A DNA stretch of 5,738 bases from an uncultured Anaerovibrio sp. (GCA_900768695.1 CAAGDY010000167.1:1-5738), one strand, 5' to 3'. Counted from the first letter of the stretch, positions 1-5,466 are shown. The notes: generated from the sequence alone by a model not told the origin. Made by a program: numbers and translations.

Positions 1-260
1 ACATTGGATTTTCTGACGCTTCTGGCCTTGGCTGAGTTGGTGAACACCACCATGCCCTCGCTTACCGGGGTGGAACAGGCCGTAACCAGCTTGTCCTTGC
101 CCTGGATTTCCACCACGCAGACCTTGCAGGCTGAAATCTCGTTTATCCCCTTCAAAAAGCAGAGATGCGGTATGTAAATCCCCAGCTTCTTGGCGGCTTC
201 CATTATGGTGGTTCCTTCCTCTACAGAAAGGTCAATATTATCAATTTTCAAGTTTACCAT
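1..260 (-). CDS. [FeFe]-hydrogenase-like iron-sulfur subunit, N-terminal fragment (2Fe-2S ferredoxin domain), runs off the left edge
   Basis: Only the first 86 codons are present. They encode a 2Fe-2S plant-type ferredoxin fold with the four cluster cysteines in the spacing seen in HydA/HndD, NuoG and some formate dehydrogenase alpha chains: C34, C45, C48 and C62, within IPHLCFLKGINEISACKVC and VTACSTPV. The stretch LKGINEI-x-ACxVCVVE is, from memory, most like the N-terminus of group A [FeFe] hydrogenases, so a catalytic hydrogenase subunit is the best guess. The H-cluster domain that would prove it lies outside the window, and NuoG-like or FdhA-like proteins remain possible. The ATG start overlaps the stop of the upstream flavoprotein gene by 7 bp (ATGGTAA). 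A Shine-Dalgarno AAGGGAGG at 273-280 lies 12 nt upstream, inside that gene, which points to translational coupling in one operon. Confidence 0.8.
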   Translation of the reverse strand, partial: MVNLKIDNIDLSVEEGTTIMEAAKKLGIYIPHLCFLKGINEISACKVCVVEIQGKDKLVTACSTPVSEGMVVFTNSAKARSVRKSN

Positions 261-2104
261 CTAAGTCTGCGGCCTCCCTTCAGGGCAGAGAATCCATACT
301 TATCACAGCGCAGGCACCTGCCAGCCTCCTGACAGGCCTCCTGCTCGCTCATGCACAGCTCCATCGGATTGAAGCTCTGCTTGCGGATACCTGCCTCCTC
401 CTCGGCCAGCTGCACCTTGCCGCAAGGCACCTTGTCAGCCAAATCAGGCTCAGGAATCTGCACATCGCAGGAAATAGTATGCTTGTAGCCCAGATATTCA
501 TCAATGTTGGCCGCCGCCACCTTACCGGCAGCAATAGCCCTGATAACGGTAGCCGGGCCGGTAGCGCAGTCACCACCGGCAAAGATTCCTCCGGCATTCT
601 GCACCTCGCCTGTCATAGCCGCAGCGATGGCACCACGCTGAATGCTGATACCGGCATCCTCAAAGGACTTGCTGTCAATGCCCTGACCGATAGCTACTAT
701 AATAATATCGCATGGAATCCTCATCAGAGGCACTTCTGCATGGATAGGACGAGCTCTTCCCCAGGCATCAATAGGGCCGATAATCTGCGGCTCAACCCAG
801 AGGGCGGTTACGTTGCCGTTCTCATCCGCCTCGATGTGATGCGGAGCCTTCAGTCCGTACAGCTCCGCTCCCTCGGCAATAGCACCCTCAACCTCCTCAG
901 GCAGGGCGGTCATATCCTTCTGGCGTCGCCTGTAGGCAATGCCCACCTTCTTGGCCCCCAGACGGATAGCGGAACGGGTGCAGTCCATGGCCACATTGCC
1001 GCCACCGACCACTACCACCTCTTTTCCGGTAAAATCAGGCATATCATCATCGCCAATCCGCTTCAAAAGCTCCACGGCAGAGATTACGCCCTTGGCATTT
1101 TCTCCCTCGATGCCAATCTTCTTGTCAGTATGGGCACCGATAGCAATATAGATGGCGTCGTACTCGTTGTTCAGGGTCTTCAGGGAAATCTCTCCCTCAC
1201 CCTCACCGATTCTCGTATTCAGATGCACCTCTACGCCGGTGCTGAGAATTGCCTGCAAATCCTCATCCAGCCGCTCCCGCGGGAAGCGATAATTCGGTAT
1301 GCCGTATCTCAGCATGCCACCCAGCTTTTTCTTCTCCTCGAATACCACCGCATGATGTCCCATCAATTCCAGATAGTAGGCAGCTGAAAGGCCGGAAGGG
1401 CCGCCGCCGATAATGGCCACCCTCTTCCCGGTGCTTTCGCACTTTTCAGGCACCGGCACCGTATCTGCGTGGGCGTGGTCAACAGCCATGCGCTTCAGGC
1501 CGCGGATATTGACGGACACATCAATCATGCTGCGGCGGCAGCGTGCCTCGCAGGGATGCTCGCAAATCAACGCACAGGCCGTAGGGAAGGGATTGTCCTT
1601 GCGGATAAGGCGCACTGCATCGGCATAGCGCTTCTCACCCACCAGTGAAATATAGCCAGGAATATCCACCTTGGCAGGGCACAGTGCCACACAAGGAATG
1701 GCATGCTGGGCATGCACGGAGCAGCAGCCCTCCTTCACATGATGCTCATAGTCCTCGCGGAAGCCGTCAAAGCCCGCCACCAGCATGTGGGCAGCCTCAT
1801 AGCCGATGGCACAGTCTGCACTGGCCTCGATATTCTTTGCCGTCTTCTCAATCAATGCCAGGGTCTTCATGGTTGCCTTGCCGCTAAGCACATCCTCCAA
1901 AAGATGCTGCAGCTGTGTCAGCCCCACCCGGCAAGGTACGCATTTGCCACAGGTCTGTGCCTGGCAAACCTTCAAAAATGACAGCTGCAAATCCACCGGA
2001 CACAGGCCTGGCGGAGATGCAATGATGTGGCGCTCCAAATCCTTGTACAGCTTCTCAACCGTCAGCTGAACCCGATCCGGAGTATCTACTTTTAATCTGC
2101 TCAT
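254..2104 (-). CDS. NuoF-type 4Fe-4S / GltD-like NAD(P)H-FAD oxidoreductase (electron-transfer subunit of a hydrogenase-type complex)
   Basis: This 616-residue soluble protein has two fused modules. Residues about 40-125 match the C-terminal 4Fe-4S module of NuoF/HydB-type subunits (C52, C55, C58 in TCGKCVPCRVG, then C98), but the FMN/NADH-binding core of NuoF is absent. Residues about 135-545 match the glutamate synthase small chain/NfnB family: N-terminal Fe-S cysteines (C138, C142, then C181, C185, C189 in CEHPCEARCRR), FAD-binding GGGPSG at 233-238, pyridine-nucleotide site GGGNVAMD at 367-374 with YRRR at 391-394, and the FAD-closing GGDCATGPATVIRA at 510-523. A cysteine-rich tail (C584, C591, C597, C600) could hold another cluster. 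No glutamate synthase large chain is present. The family and the overlap with a hydrogenase-like gene suggest that it passes electrons between NAD(P)(H) and that partner. The ATG at 2104 is chosen because GGAGAG (2111-2116) lies 6 nt upstream. A TTG seven codons earlier lacks such a site. Confidence 0.9.
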   Translation of the reverse strand: MSRLKVDTPDRVQLTVEKLYKDLERHIIASPPGLCPVDLQLSFLKVCQAQTCGKCVPCRVGLTQLQHLLEDVLSGKATMKTLALIEKTAKNIEASADCAIGYEAAHMLVAGFDGFREDYEHHVKEGCCSVHAQHAIPCVALCPAKVDIPGYISLVGEKRYADAVRLIRKDNPFPTACALICEHPCEARCRRSMIDVSVNIRGLKRMAVDHAHADTVPVPEKCESTGKRVAIIGGGPSGLSAAYYLELMGHHAVVFEEKKKLGGMLRYGIPNYRFPRERLDEDLQAILSTGVEVHLNTRIGEGEGEISLKTLNNEYDAIYIAIGAHTDKKIGIEGENAKGVISAVELLKRIGDDDMPDFTGKEVVVVGGGNVAMDCTRSAIRLGAKKVGIAYRRRQKDMTALPEEVEGAIAEGAELYGLKAPHHIEADENGNVTALWVEPQIIGPIDAWGRARPIHAEVPLMRIPCDIIIVAIGQGIDSKSFEDAGISIQRGAIAAAMTGEVQNAGGIFAGGDCATGPATVIRAIAAGKVAAANIDEYLGYKHTISCDVQIPEPDLADKVPCGKVQLAEEEAGIRKQSFNPMELCMSEQEACQEAGRCLRCDKYGFSALKGGRRLRW

Positions 2105-2156
2105 ACACTTCTCTCCACAACACAAAATAAATACTAAATCCTTTTCCTATGCAATT

Positions 2157-2165
2157 ATTATATCA
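2157..2165 (-). promoter_or_regulatory. Extended -10 promoter for the flavoprotein/hydrogenase operon
   Basis: Read on the minus strand this is TGATATAAT, an exact extended -10 element (TGn-TATAAT). No good -35 sits at 17 bp (GTGCAA). TTGTGC occurs at 19 bp. A strong extended -10 can compensate for that. The start site would be near 2150, giving a leader of about 45 nt before the ATG at 2104. The surrounding 2105-2220 is very A+T-rich, as expected for a promoter region. Confidence 0.65.
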
Positions 2166-2254
2166 TAAATCAAAAGATGTTGCACAAATTTGAAATTACA
2201 TCAATTTATTTTGAATCAATCCTTATCACGATATATTGCCCTTGACAGCAGATA

Positions 2255-2276
2255 ACAGCTATACATACATAGCTGT
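2255..2276. repeat. Perfect 8-bp inverted repeat with 6-nt centre, candidate operator
   Basis: The arms ACAGCTAT (2255-2262) and ATAGCTGT (2269-2276) are exact reverse complements around ACATAC. No T-run follows on either strand, so it does not look like a terminator. It sits about 105-125 bp upstream of the predicted start site of the redox operon and downstream of the autotransporter terminator, so a protein-binding site is more likely than an RNA element. No regulator can be named. Confidence 0.45.
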
Positions 2277-2278
2277 AG

Positions 2279-2344
2279 AAAAAACGACAAATAACGCAAA
2301 CGTTGATAAATCCATCGCCATATTGTCAAAAAACGACAAATAAC
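2279..2344. repeat. Pair of exact 17-bp direct repeats upstream of the redox operon
   Basis: AAAAAACGACAAATAAC occurs at 2279-2295 and again at 2328-2344, 49 bp apart start to start (read on the minus strand: GTTATTTGTCGTTTTTT). The second copy runs on into CGCTATACA, which resembles the AGCTATACA after TAAC at 2253-2256, so the spacer carries a family of related short motifs. The position, about 130-195 bp upstream of the predicted start site, fits an upstream activator or repressor site. The function is unknown. Confidence 0.6.
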
Positions 2345-2363
2345 CGCTATACAAAAACACAGC

Positions 2364-2392
2364 AAAAACCCCGGACTCGCAAAAATCCGGGG
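2364..2392 (-). terminator. Rho-independent terminator of the autotransporter gene
   Basis: On the minus strand CCCCGGA (2386-2392) pairs perfectly with TCCGGGG (2369-2375) across a 10-nt loop, and the stem is followed directly by TTTTT (2364-2368). It begins 64 nt after the autotransporter stop codon. Two weaker hairpins lie between stop and terminator: TGAAG/CTTCA at 2441-2455 and AAAGGG/CCCTTT at 2417-2441, with further GAT/ATC pairs inside the latter. Neither has a T-run. They may protect the mRNA end. Confidence 0.9.
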
Positions 2393-2455
2393 CTTGCCTA
2401 AAGGTATGATATTAGGAAAGGGAGATGGATAATCCCCCTTTGAAGTTGGGCTTCA

Positions 2456-4480
2456 TCAGAAGTAGAAGTTTACCTTGCCTGCGGCAGTCCAGCCCTTGTA
2501 ATCCATGAAGGTCTTCTCCATAGAGAGGTCGAGGACAGCATTCTTTGCCATGCTTGCGCGGTAACCCAGGCTCAGGTACAGCACGTTGGCGTTGTTGTCA
2601 CTGGCTGGCATTGCCACACCGTTGATGTAGGCGTTGTAGCTGCCGGACAGGCCACGGCTGTAGGCAACGCCGCCATAGAGGCCGCTGGCGTCAATCAGGT
2701 TCATACCCAGCTTTGCCGTCCAGTTGTTGCTGTCATCGCTCTTGATTACGTTGCCAGCTCTGGTGGCATAGCTGTCTACGCTAATCTTGTCATAGGCCAG
2801 CTGGATATAAGGGTTCAGGGTCAGGCGGTCATTCTGGGCAATCTTTGCACCATAGCCCACCATGGCGCCGGTATCGGTAGTCCCCCACTTGCTGGAATCA
2901 TACTCACTGTCAAATTTGCCGGTATGAACCATGTAGTCAATATACTGGTCATTTGGCAGCATGTGGGTGCCATACACACCGAAGTCAAAGGAGTTATCAA
3001 TATCAATGCGTCCGTTTCTGGCAGGGCTGTTGAAATCAGCACTGCCGGTAGTAGTGCCGATATAAGCACCCAGATAATCATTAGTGCCAATCTGGGTATC
3101 ATAGCCCAGCTGGAAGTTGTTGGTGTTGATGGTGGACTTGCTGTACACATCGCCACCATCCACATCCATCTGGGTGTGCTTGTATTGAAACCACATCTTG
3201 TCCGGCTCAGGCCGTCCCTCGTCAACAGCAGATGCAAAGCCGCGGATTTCCGCAGTGCGGTTCACTACATTATTGGTCAGCACGCTGGTGATAGCCGCCG
3301 CCACACGGGCGGAAGTAACACCAGGAGCGGCCGCAGTCTTACCTGCCTGCTGAACAGCGGCTATCAGCTTTGCCTTCTGAGCATCAGTCAGACCGTTCAT
3401 ATTAGCGATATCATCGGCAGAGGGCAGCTTTTCCTCAAAAGGATTCATGCTTGCCACCGTATCTGCCAAAGCCTCATTATCATAAACATAATGGAACACA
3501 ACATTATTACCAGCTGCTACGCATGATTTAATAGCATTACTCAATGCTGTTGTATCACTAGAAGCATTTTTTATGGTTACCGAAACCGCCTGCCCTTGTG
3601 TAGCACTAGAGATTGTCAGATGAAAAAGCTGGTTCATCAAATTATTCGCATCACTGGCGTCAAAAGTCACATCATTGGCTTTAATAGCAGAATTGGACGC
3701 AATATTTATGCCACGCCCAAAGTTAACACTATTTGCTGTTACCTGCCCGCTATTACTGGTGCTATATGTGCCACCGCTAAAAATTAAGTTATCTACCCTA
3801 AGACTGCCACTACCTACGCTAAGCGTACCACCATCAACATTAAGAGTTCCTACATTTAGTTTGCCGTTATTACCTAAATGCAGTCCAGCCTTACTTCCCA
3901 GCTGTATTGTGCCTACACTAGAGCCAGTAGAAAGTGCGTAAACTGTCAAAGTACCTTTAGCAGAATTTAAATCAATCTTGCCAGAGCTACTTTCCAGCCC
4001 TACCACGGCTCTATCAAATGTGCCATTGATGATCATACTGTTGCTATTATCATACTGCACTGATGCTCCTCCAGCACTAGCAGTCATTTCACAATAAGCA
4101 CCACTAGCATCCATTGCATAAAGAGTTACACCATTATTAACAGAAATCGTCGGTATTGAGGAAGAATGTCTTAAATTGTAAACCAATGCATGAGACATGT
4201 TAATAGTATCACCGTTTTGCGCTTTAGTTTTAGCTTGCTCTAATGCTTCGCTAAAACTTCCATACATGGACTGGATATTACTCCCATTATTACGAAACGT
4301 AAGTTGGTACTGACTGTTAATATAATGAAGCTTATAATCATTTGCCAAAGCTACCTCACCAGTCATCATGCCGTACGCCACGCCAAAGCTCAGTGCCATA
4401 CCTGCCAGCAATGCCAGCCGTCGGTTGCGTTTGGCATTTTTCCCTTTATTGGCTAATCTACATCTATTTCCTGTATTCAT
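2456..4480 (-). CDS. Autotransporter (type Va-like) outer-membrane beta-barrel protein with beta-helix-like passenger
   Basis: The 674-residue product has a long signal peptide: a basic n-region (residues 1-21, several K/R), a hydrophobic core beginning LALLAGMALSFGVAYG, and probable cleavage after VALA at residue 46. Residues 47-280 are rich in G, S, N, T and V in strand-turn patterns. SFSEALEQAKTKAQNGDTI (75-93) resembles the N-terminal cap of pectin-lyase-like beta-helices. Residues 350-415 look helical and may thread the pore. Residues about 426-674 form a typical autotransporter barrel of alternating amphipathic strands ending in the aromatic NFYF, expected for BAM recognition. The passenger role (adhesion or other surface function) cannot be told from sequence, and no catalytic triad was recognised. 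The ATG at 4480 is used. A GTG two codons upstream (4486) is a real alternative because AGGGGG (4495-4500) is 8 nt from it but 14 nt from the ATG. G+C content drops sharply in the passenger-coding part. Confidence 0.9.
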   Translation of the reverse strand: MNTGNRCRLANKGKNAKRNRRLALLAGMALSFGVAYGMMTGEVALANDYKLHYINSQYQLTFRNNGSNIQSMYGSFSEALEQAKTKAQNGDTINMSHALVYNLRHSSSIPTISVNNGVTLYAMDASGAYCEMTASAGGASVQYDNSNSMIINGTFDRAVVGLESSSGKIDLNSAKGTLTVYALSTGSSVGTIQLGSKAGLHLGNNGKLNVGTLNVDGGTLSVGSGSLRVDNLIFSGGTYSTSNSGQVTANSVNFGRGINIASNSAIKANDVTFDASDANNLMNQLFHLTISSATQGQAVSVTIKNASSDTTALSNAIKSCVAAGNNVVFHYVYDNEALADTVASMNPFEEKLPSADDIANMNGLTDAQKAKLIAAVQQAGKTAAAPGVTSARVAAAITSVLTNNVVNRTAEIRGFASAVDEGRPEPDKMWFQYKHTQMDVDGGDVYSKSTINTNNFQLGYDTQIGTNDYLGAYIGTTTGSADFNSPARNGRIDIDNSFDFGVYGTHMLPNDQYIDYMVHTGKFDSEYDSSKWGTTDTGAMVGYGAKIAQNDRLTLNPYIQLAYDKISVDSYATRAGNVIKSDDSNNWTAKLGMNLIDASGLYGGVAYSRGLSGSYNAYINGVAMPASDNNANVLYLSLGYRASMAKNAVLDLSMEKTFMDYKGWTAAGKVNFYF

Positions 4481-4494
4481 CTTCACAATCACTT

Positions 4495-4500
4495 CCCCCT
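4495..4500 (-). promoter_or_regulatory. Ribosome binding site of the autotransporter gene
   Basis: AGGGGG on the minus strand can pair with the 16S tail with one G-U pair. Its 8-nt distance to the GTG at 4486 is better than the 14 nt to the ATG at 4480, so the protein may start two residues earlier (M-K-M-N-T). The choice does not alter the signal peptide reading. Confidence 0.5.
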
Positions 4501-4511
4501 GCTTCCACCAA

Positions 4512-4529
4512 TTCAGGCACACACCTGAA
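4512..4529 (-). other. Small hairpin in the 5' leader of the autotransporter mRNA
   Basis: TTCAGG (4524-4529 on the minus strand) pairs with CCTGAA (4512-4517) around the loop TGTGTG. It lies between the predicted transcription start (about 4542) and the Shine-Dalgarno. CAGGTGTG is repeated at 4520-4527 and 4535-4542, once overlapping the hairpin and once at the start site. It may affect mRNA stability or translation. No known regulatory RNA was recognised. Confidence 0.35.
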
Positions 4530-4548
4530 ATATCCACACCTGTCCGCT

Positions 4549-4600
4549 ATTATACTACATCTGCCCCCCCGAACAAGACATCGGGCAGAAAAATTTTTTC
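4549..4600 (-). promoter_or_regulatory. Autotransporter promoter with a seven-G tract in the spacer
   Basis: On the minus strand a perfect -10 TATAAT (4549-4554) follows a weak -35 TTGTTC (4571-4576) at a 16-bp spacing. The spacer contains an uninterrupted run of seven G (4564-4570). Upstream, at 4588-4600, GAAAAATTTTTTC provides an A/T tract at the position of an UP element. The expected start is near 4542, giving a leader of about 60 nt. The weak -35 and 16-bp spacer mean that gain of one G would restore the favoured 17-bp spacing. Confidence 0.6.
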
Positions 4601-4659
4601 GTAGCGGACTTTTTCTCCCTTCGGACGTAAAAAGAGGGTCAACCATACACCAACATGAC

Positions 4660-4700
4660 AAAAAAATACTGTTGCACTACCAAAATAGCGCAACAGCATT
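4660..4700 (-). terminator. Rho-independent terminator of bioY
   Basis: On the minus strand CTGTTGC (4690-4696) pairs with GCAACAG (4669-4675) across a 14-nt loop. The stem extends by AAT/ATT after one mismatch and is followed by a run of seven T (4660-4666). It lies 87 nt downstream of the bioY stop codon and upstream of the autotransporter promoter, so it separates the two transcription units. Confidence 0.75.
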
Positions 4701-4786
4701 ATTTTACAAATGAAAATCCACAACATCCAAATCTGCAGCATACCTAACGCCACATTTCTTATAGTTTCTACATTTCCTACAAGTTT

Positions 4787-5338
4787 TTATAGCTCCTGCA
4801 GTGCCTTGTTCAGCCGCACCCCCAGAAAAGCGGCCGCCACCGCCTTGATAACATCCCCTGGAATAAAGGAGAACATCGCCATGGTCATAGCCTGCCACAG
4901 CTCGATGTGCAGGGTCAGCATCATGTAGGCAATGCCAAAAATATACGTGGCAGGAAATGCCGCCACCAGCAGTACCAAAAGATACCGCTTCCAGTCATAG
5001 CTCCTGCCCTTGAGCCAGCTGACACAGGTATAGCCGACAAAAAATCCCGGAAAGAAGCCGCCGCTTGGCCCCAGCAGCTTGCCTATGCCGCCCTGCCAGC
5101 CGGAAAATACAGGCACCCCTGCCGCTCCCAGCAGAATCCAGGCGAGAATAGCCACTGCCGTCTGCTTTGGCGGCAGAACCAGCGCCGTAACCCCCAGCGC
5201 CAGCGTGGTGGCCGTCACCATTACCGGCGAAAAGGGCGTTGGAAAAGCAATATATCCCCCCACGCTGATGAGCGCCACGCACATAGCCATCCTGCCCATG
5301 GAGCGAGGTGAAAAAACCGTATTTTTATTCACATTCAT
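4787..5338 (-). CDS. bioY: BioY biotin transporter, substrate-binding S-component of an ECF-type transporter
   Basis: This 183-residue, strongly hydrophobic protein is of normal BioY length, with about six membrane segments (roughly residues 15-36, 39-55, 61-79, 91-107, 117-140, 148-172). It carries the BioY signature GGIGKLLGPSGGFFPGF at 83-99 and the family-typical C-terminal FIPGDVIKAVAAA at 158-170. BioY binds biotin in the cytoplasmic membrane and imports it, usually with the shared EcfT/EcfA energising module. No ecf genes are in the window, so this copy is either energised from elsewhere or works alone. The ATG at 5338 is supported by GGGAGG (5347-5352) 8 nt upstream. The gene has its own predicted promoter and terminator. 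Biotin synthesis genes are not adjacent, so supply from outside the cell may matter. Confidence 0.95.
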   Translation of the reverse strand: MNVNKNTVFSPRSMGRMAMCVALISVGGYIAFPTPFSPVMVTATTLALGVTALVLPPKQTAVAILAWILLGAAGVPVFSGWQGGIGKLLGPSGGFFPGFFVGYTCVSWLKGRSYDWKRYLLVLLVAAFPATYIFGIAYMMLTLHIELWQAMTMAMFSFIPGDVIKAVAAAFLGVRLNKALQEL

Positions 5339-5346
5339 AACAAAAA

Positions 5347-5352
5347 CCTCCC
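5347..5352 (-). promoter_or_regulatory. Ribosome binding site of bioY, embedded in the inverted repeat
   Basis: GGGAGG on the minus strand lies 8 nt before the bioY ATG. It forms the inner part of one arm of the 11-bp inverted repeat, so access depends on whether the transcript contains the opposite arm CCTCCC at 5387-5392. Confidence 0.75.
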
Positions 5353-5358
5353 AGTGAC

Positions 5359-5378
5359 ACCGATATTTCCATATCAGT
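5359..5378. promoter_or_regulatory. Imperfect dyad over the bioY start site, candidate operator
   Basis: On the minus strand ACTGATAT and ATATCGGT flank GGAA. Seven of eight positions are complementary. The element overlaps the downstream end of the -10 box and covers the expected start near 5369, a classic place for a repressor. A biotin-responsive repressor would be logical, but the sequence does not match the BirA-type operator I know (TTGTnAACC / GGTTnACAA halves), so the regulator is not identified. Confidence 0.4.
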
Positions 5379-5404
5379 ATAACCCCGGGAGGTTTTTAAG
5401 TCAA
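5376..5404 (-). promoter_or_regulatory. Sigma-70-type promoter of bioY
   Basis: On the minus strand TTGACT (5399-5404) and TATACT (5376-5381) are separated by exactly 17 bp, a near-consensus vegetative promoter. The start would be near 5369, giving a leader of about 31 nt that begins inside the loop of the surrounding inverted repeat. The 5' arm of that repeat lies in the -35/-10 spacer. Confidence 0.75.
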
Positions 5405-5431
5405 CCAATATAAGCTATTAAGTTTACCACT

Positions 5432-5466
5432 TGCTACTCAGCATCCAGCTATCTGCTACTGAGCAT
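5432..5466. repeat. Pair of 13-bp near-identical direct repeats
   Basis: TGCTACTCAGCAT (5432-5444) and TGCTACTGAGCAT (5454-5466) differ at one base and are 22 bp apart start to start. Each has TGCT/AGCA ends that are mutually complementary. They lie in the purC 3' region, 28-62 bp upstream of the bioY -35 box. The role is unknown. Confidence 0.55.

Larger units (their letters stand above)
5342..5397. terminator. Long inverted repeat between purC and bioY: likely purC terminator that also sequesters the bioY Shine-Dalgarno
   Basis: AAAAACCTCCC (5342-5352) and GGGAGGTTTTT (5387-5397) are perfect 11-bp reverse complements. In a minus-strand transcript coming from purC the stem would form across a 34-nt loop, which holds a smaller hairpin, and end in TTTTT, so it could act as a terminator. 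The 3' arm is the GGGAGG ribosome site of bioY, so readthrough RNA would also be blocked for translation. It is symmetric and could terminate on the plus strand as well, but no plus-strand gene was found. The large loop lowers certainty. Confidence 0.6.

Noticed and set aside
479..1387. A 302-codon open frame on the plus strand opposite the flavoprotein gene
   Set aside because: It is antisense to a gene with unmistakable FAD, NAD(P) and Fe-S motifs, its translation shows no recognisable domain, and it reflects the codon bias of the opposite strand.
254..2104. Glutamate synthase small chain (gltD) as a straightforward name
   Set aside because: There is an N-terminal NuoF-type cluster domain not found in GltD, no gltB large chain nearby, and the coupled downstream gene is a ferredoxin-domain hydrogenase-like subunit.
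2105..2240. Possible Rex or FNR/CRP-type site near the redox promoter (TTGTGCAAC, TTGAT repeats)
   Set aside because: Only half-sites were found. No second half with correct spacing and symmetry exists for the Rex or FNR consensus.
2924..3526. A 200-codon plus-strand frame opposite the autotransporter barrel
   Set aside because: It is the mirror of well-supported barrel-coding sequence. Its translation has no signal, membrane or domain pattern of its own.
4464..4753. Two small minus-strand frames (65 and 67 codons) in the bioY-autotransporter spacer, one crossing the seven-G tract
   Set aside because: They run through the bioY terminator and the autotransporter promoter, one overlaps the autotransporter start, neither has recognisable protein features, and they are better explained as non-coding control DNA.
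4907..5311. Plus-strand frame of 134 codons and other frames opposite bioY
   Set aside because: BioY is clear by motif and hydrophobic pattern. The opposite-strand translations are polar, R/Q-rich products of its codon bias.
5339..5397. Riboswitch or BirA operator upstream of bioY
   Set aside because: The predicted leader is only about 31 nt, no known biotin riboswitch exists to match, and no TTGTnAACC/GGTTnACAA pair at the right spacing was found.
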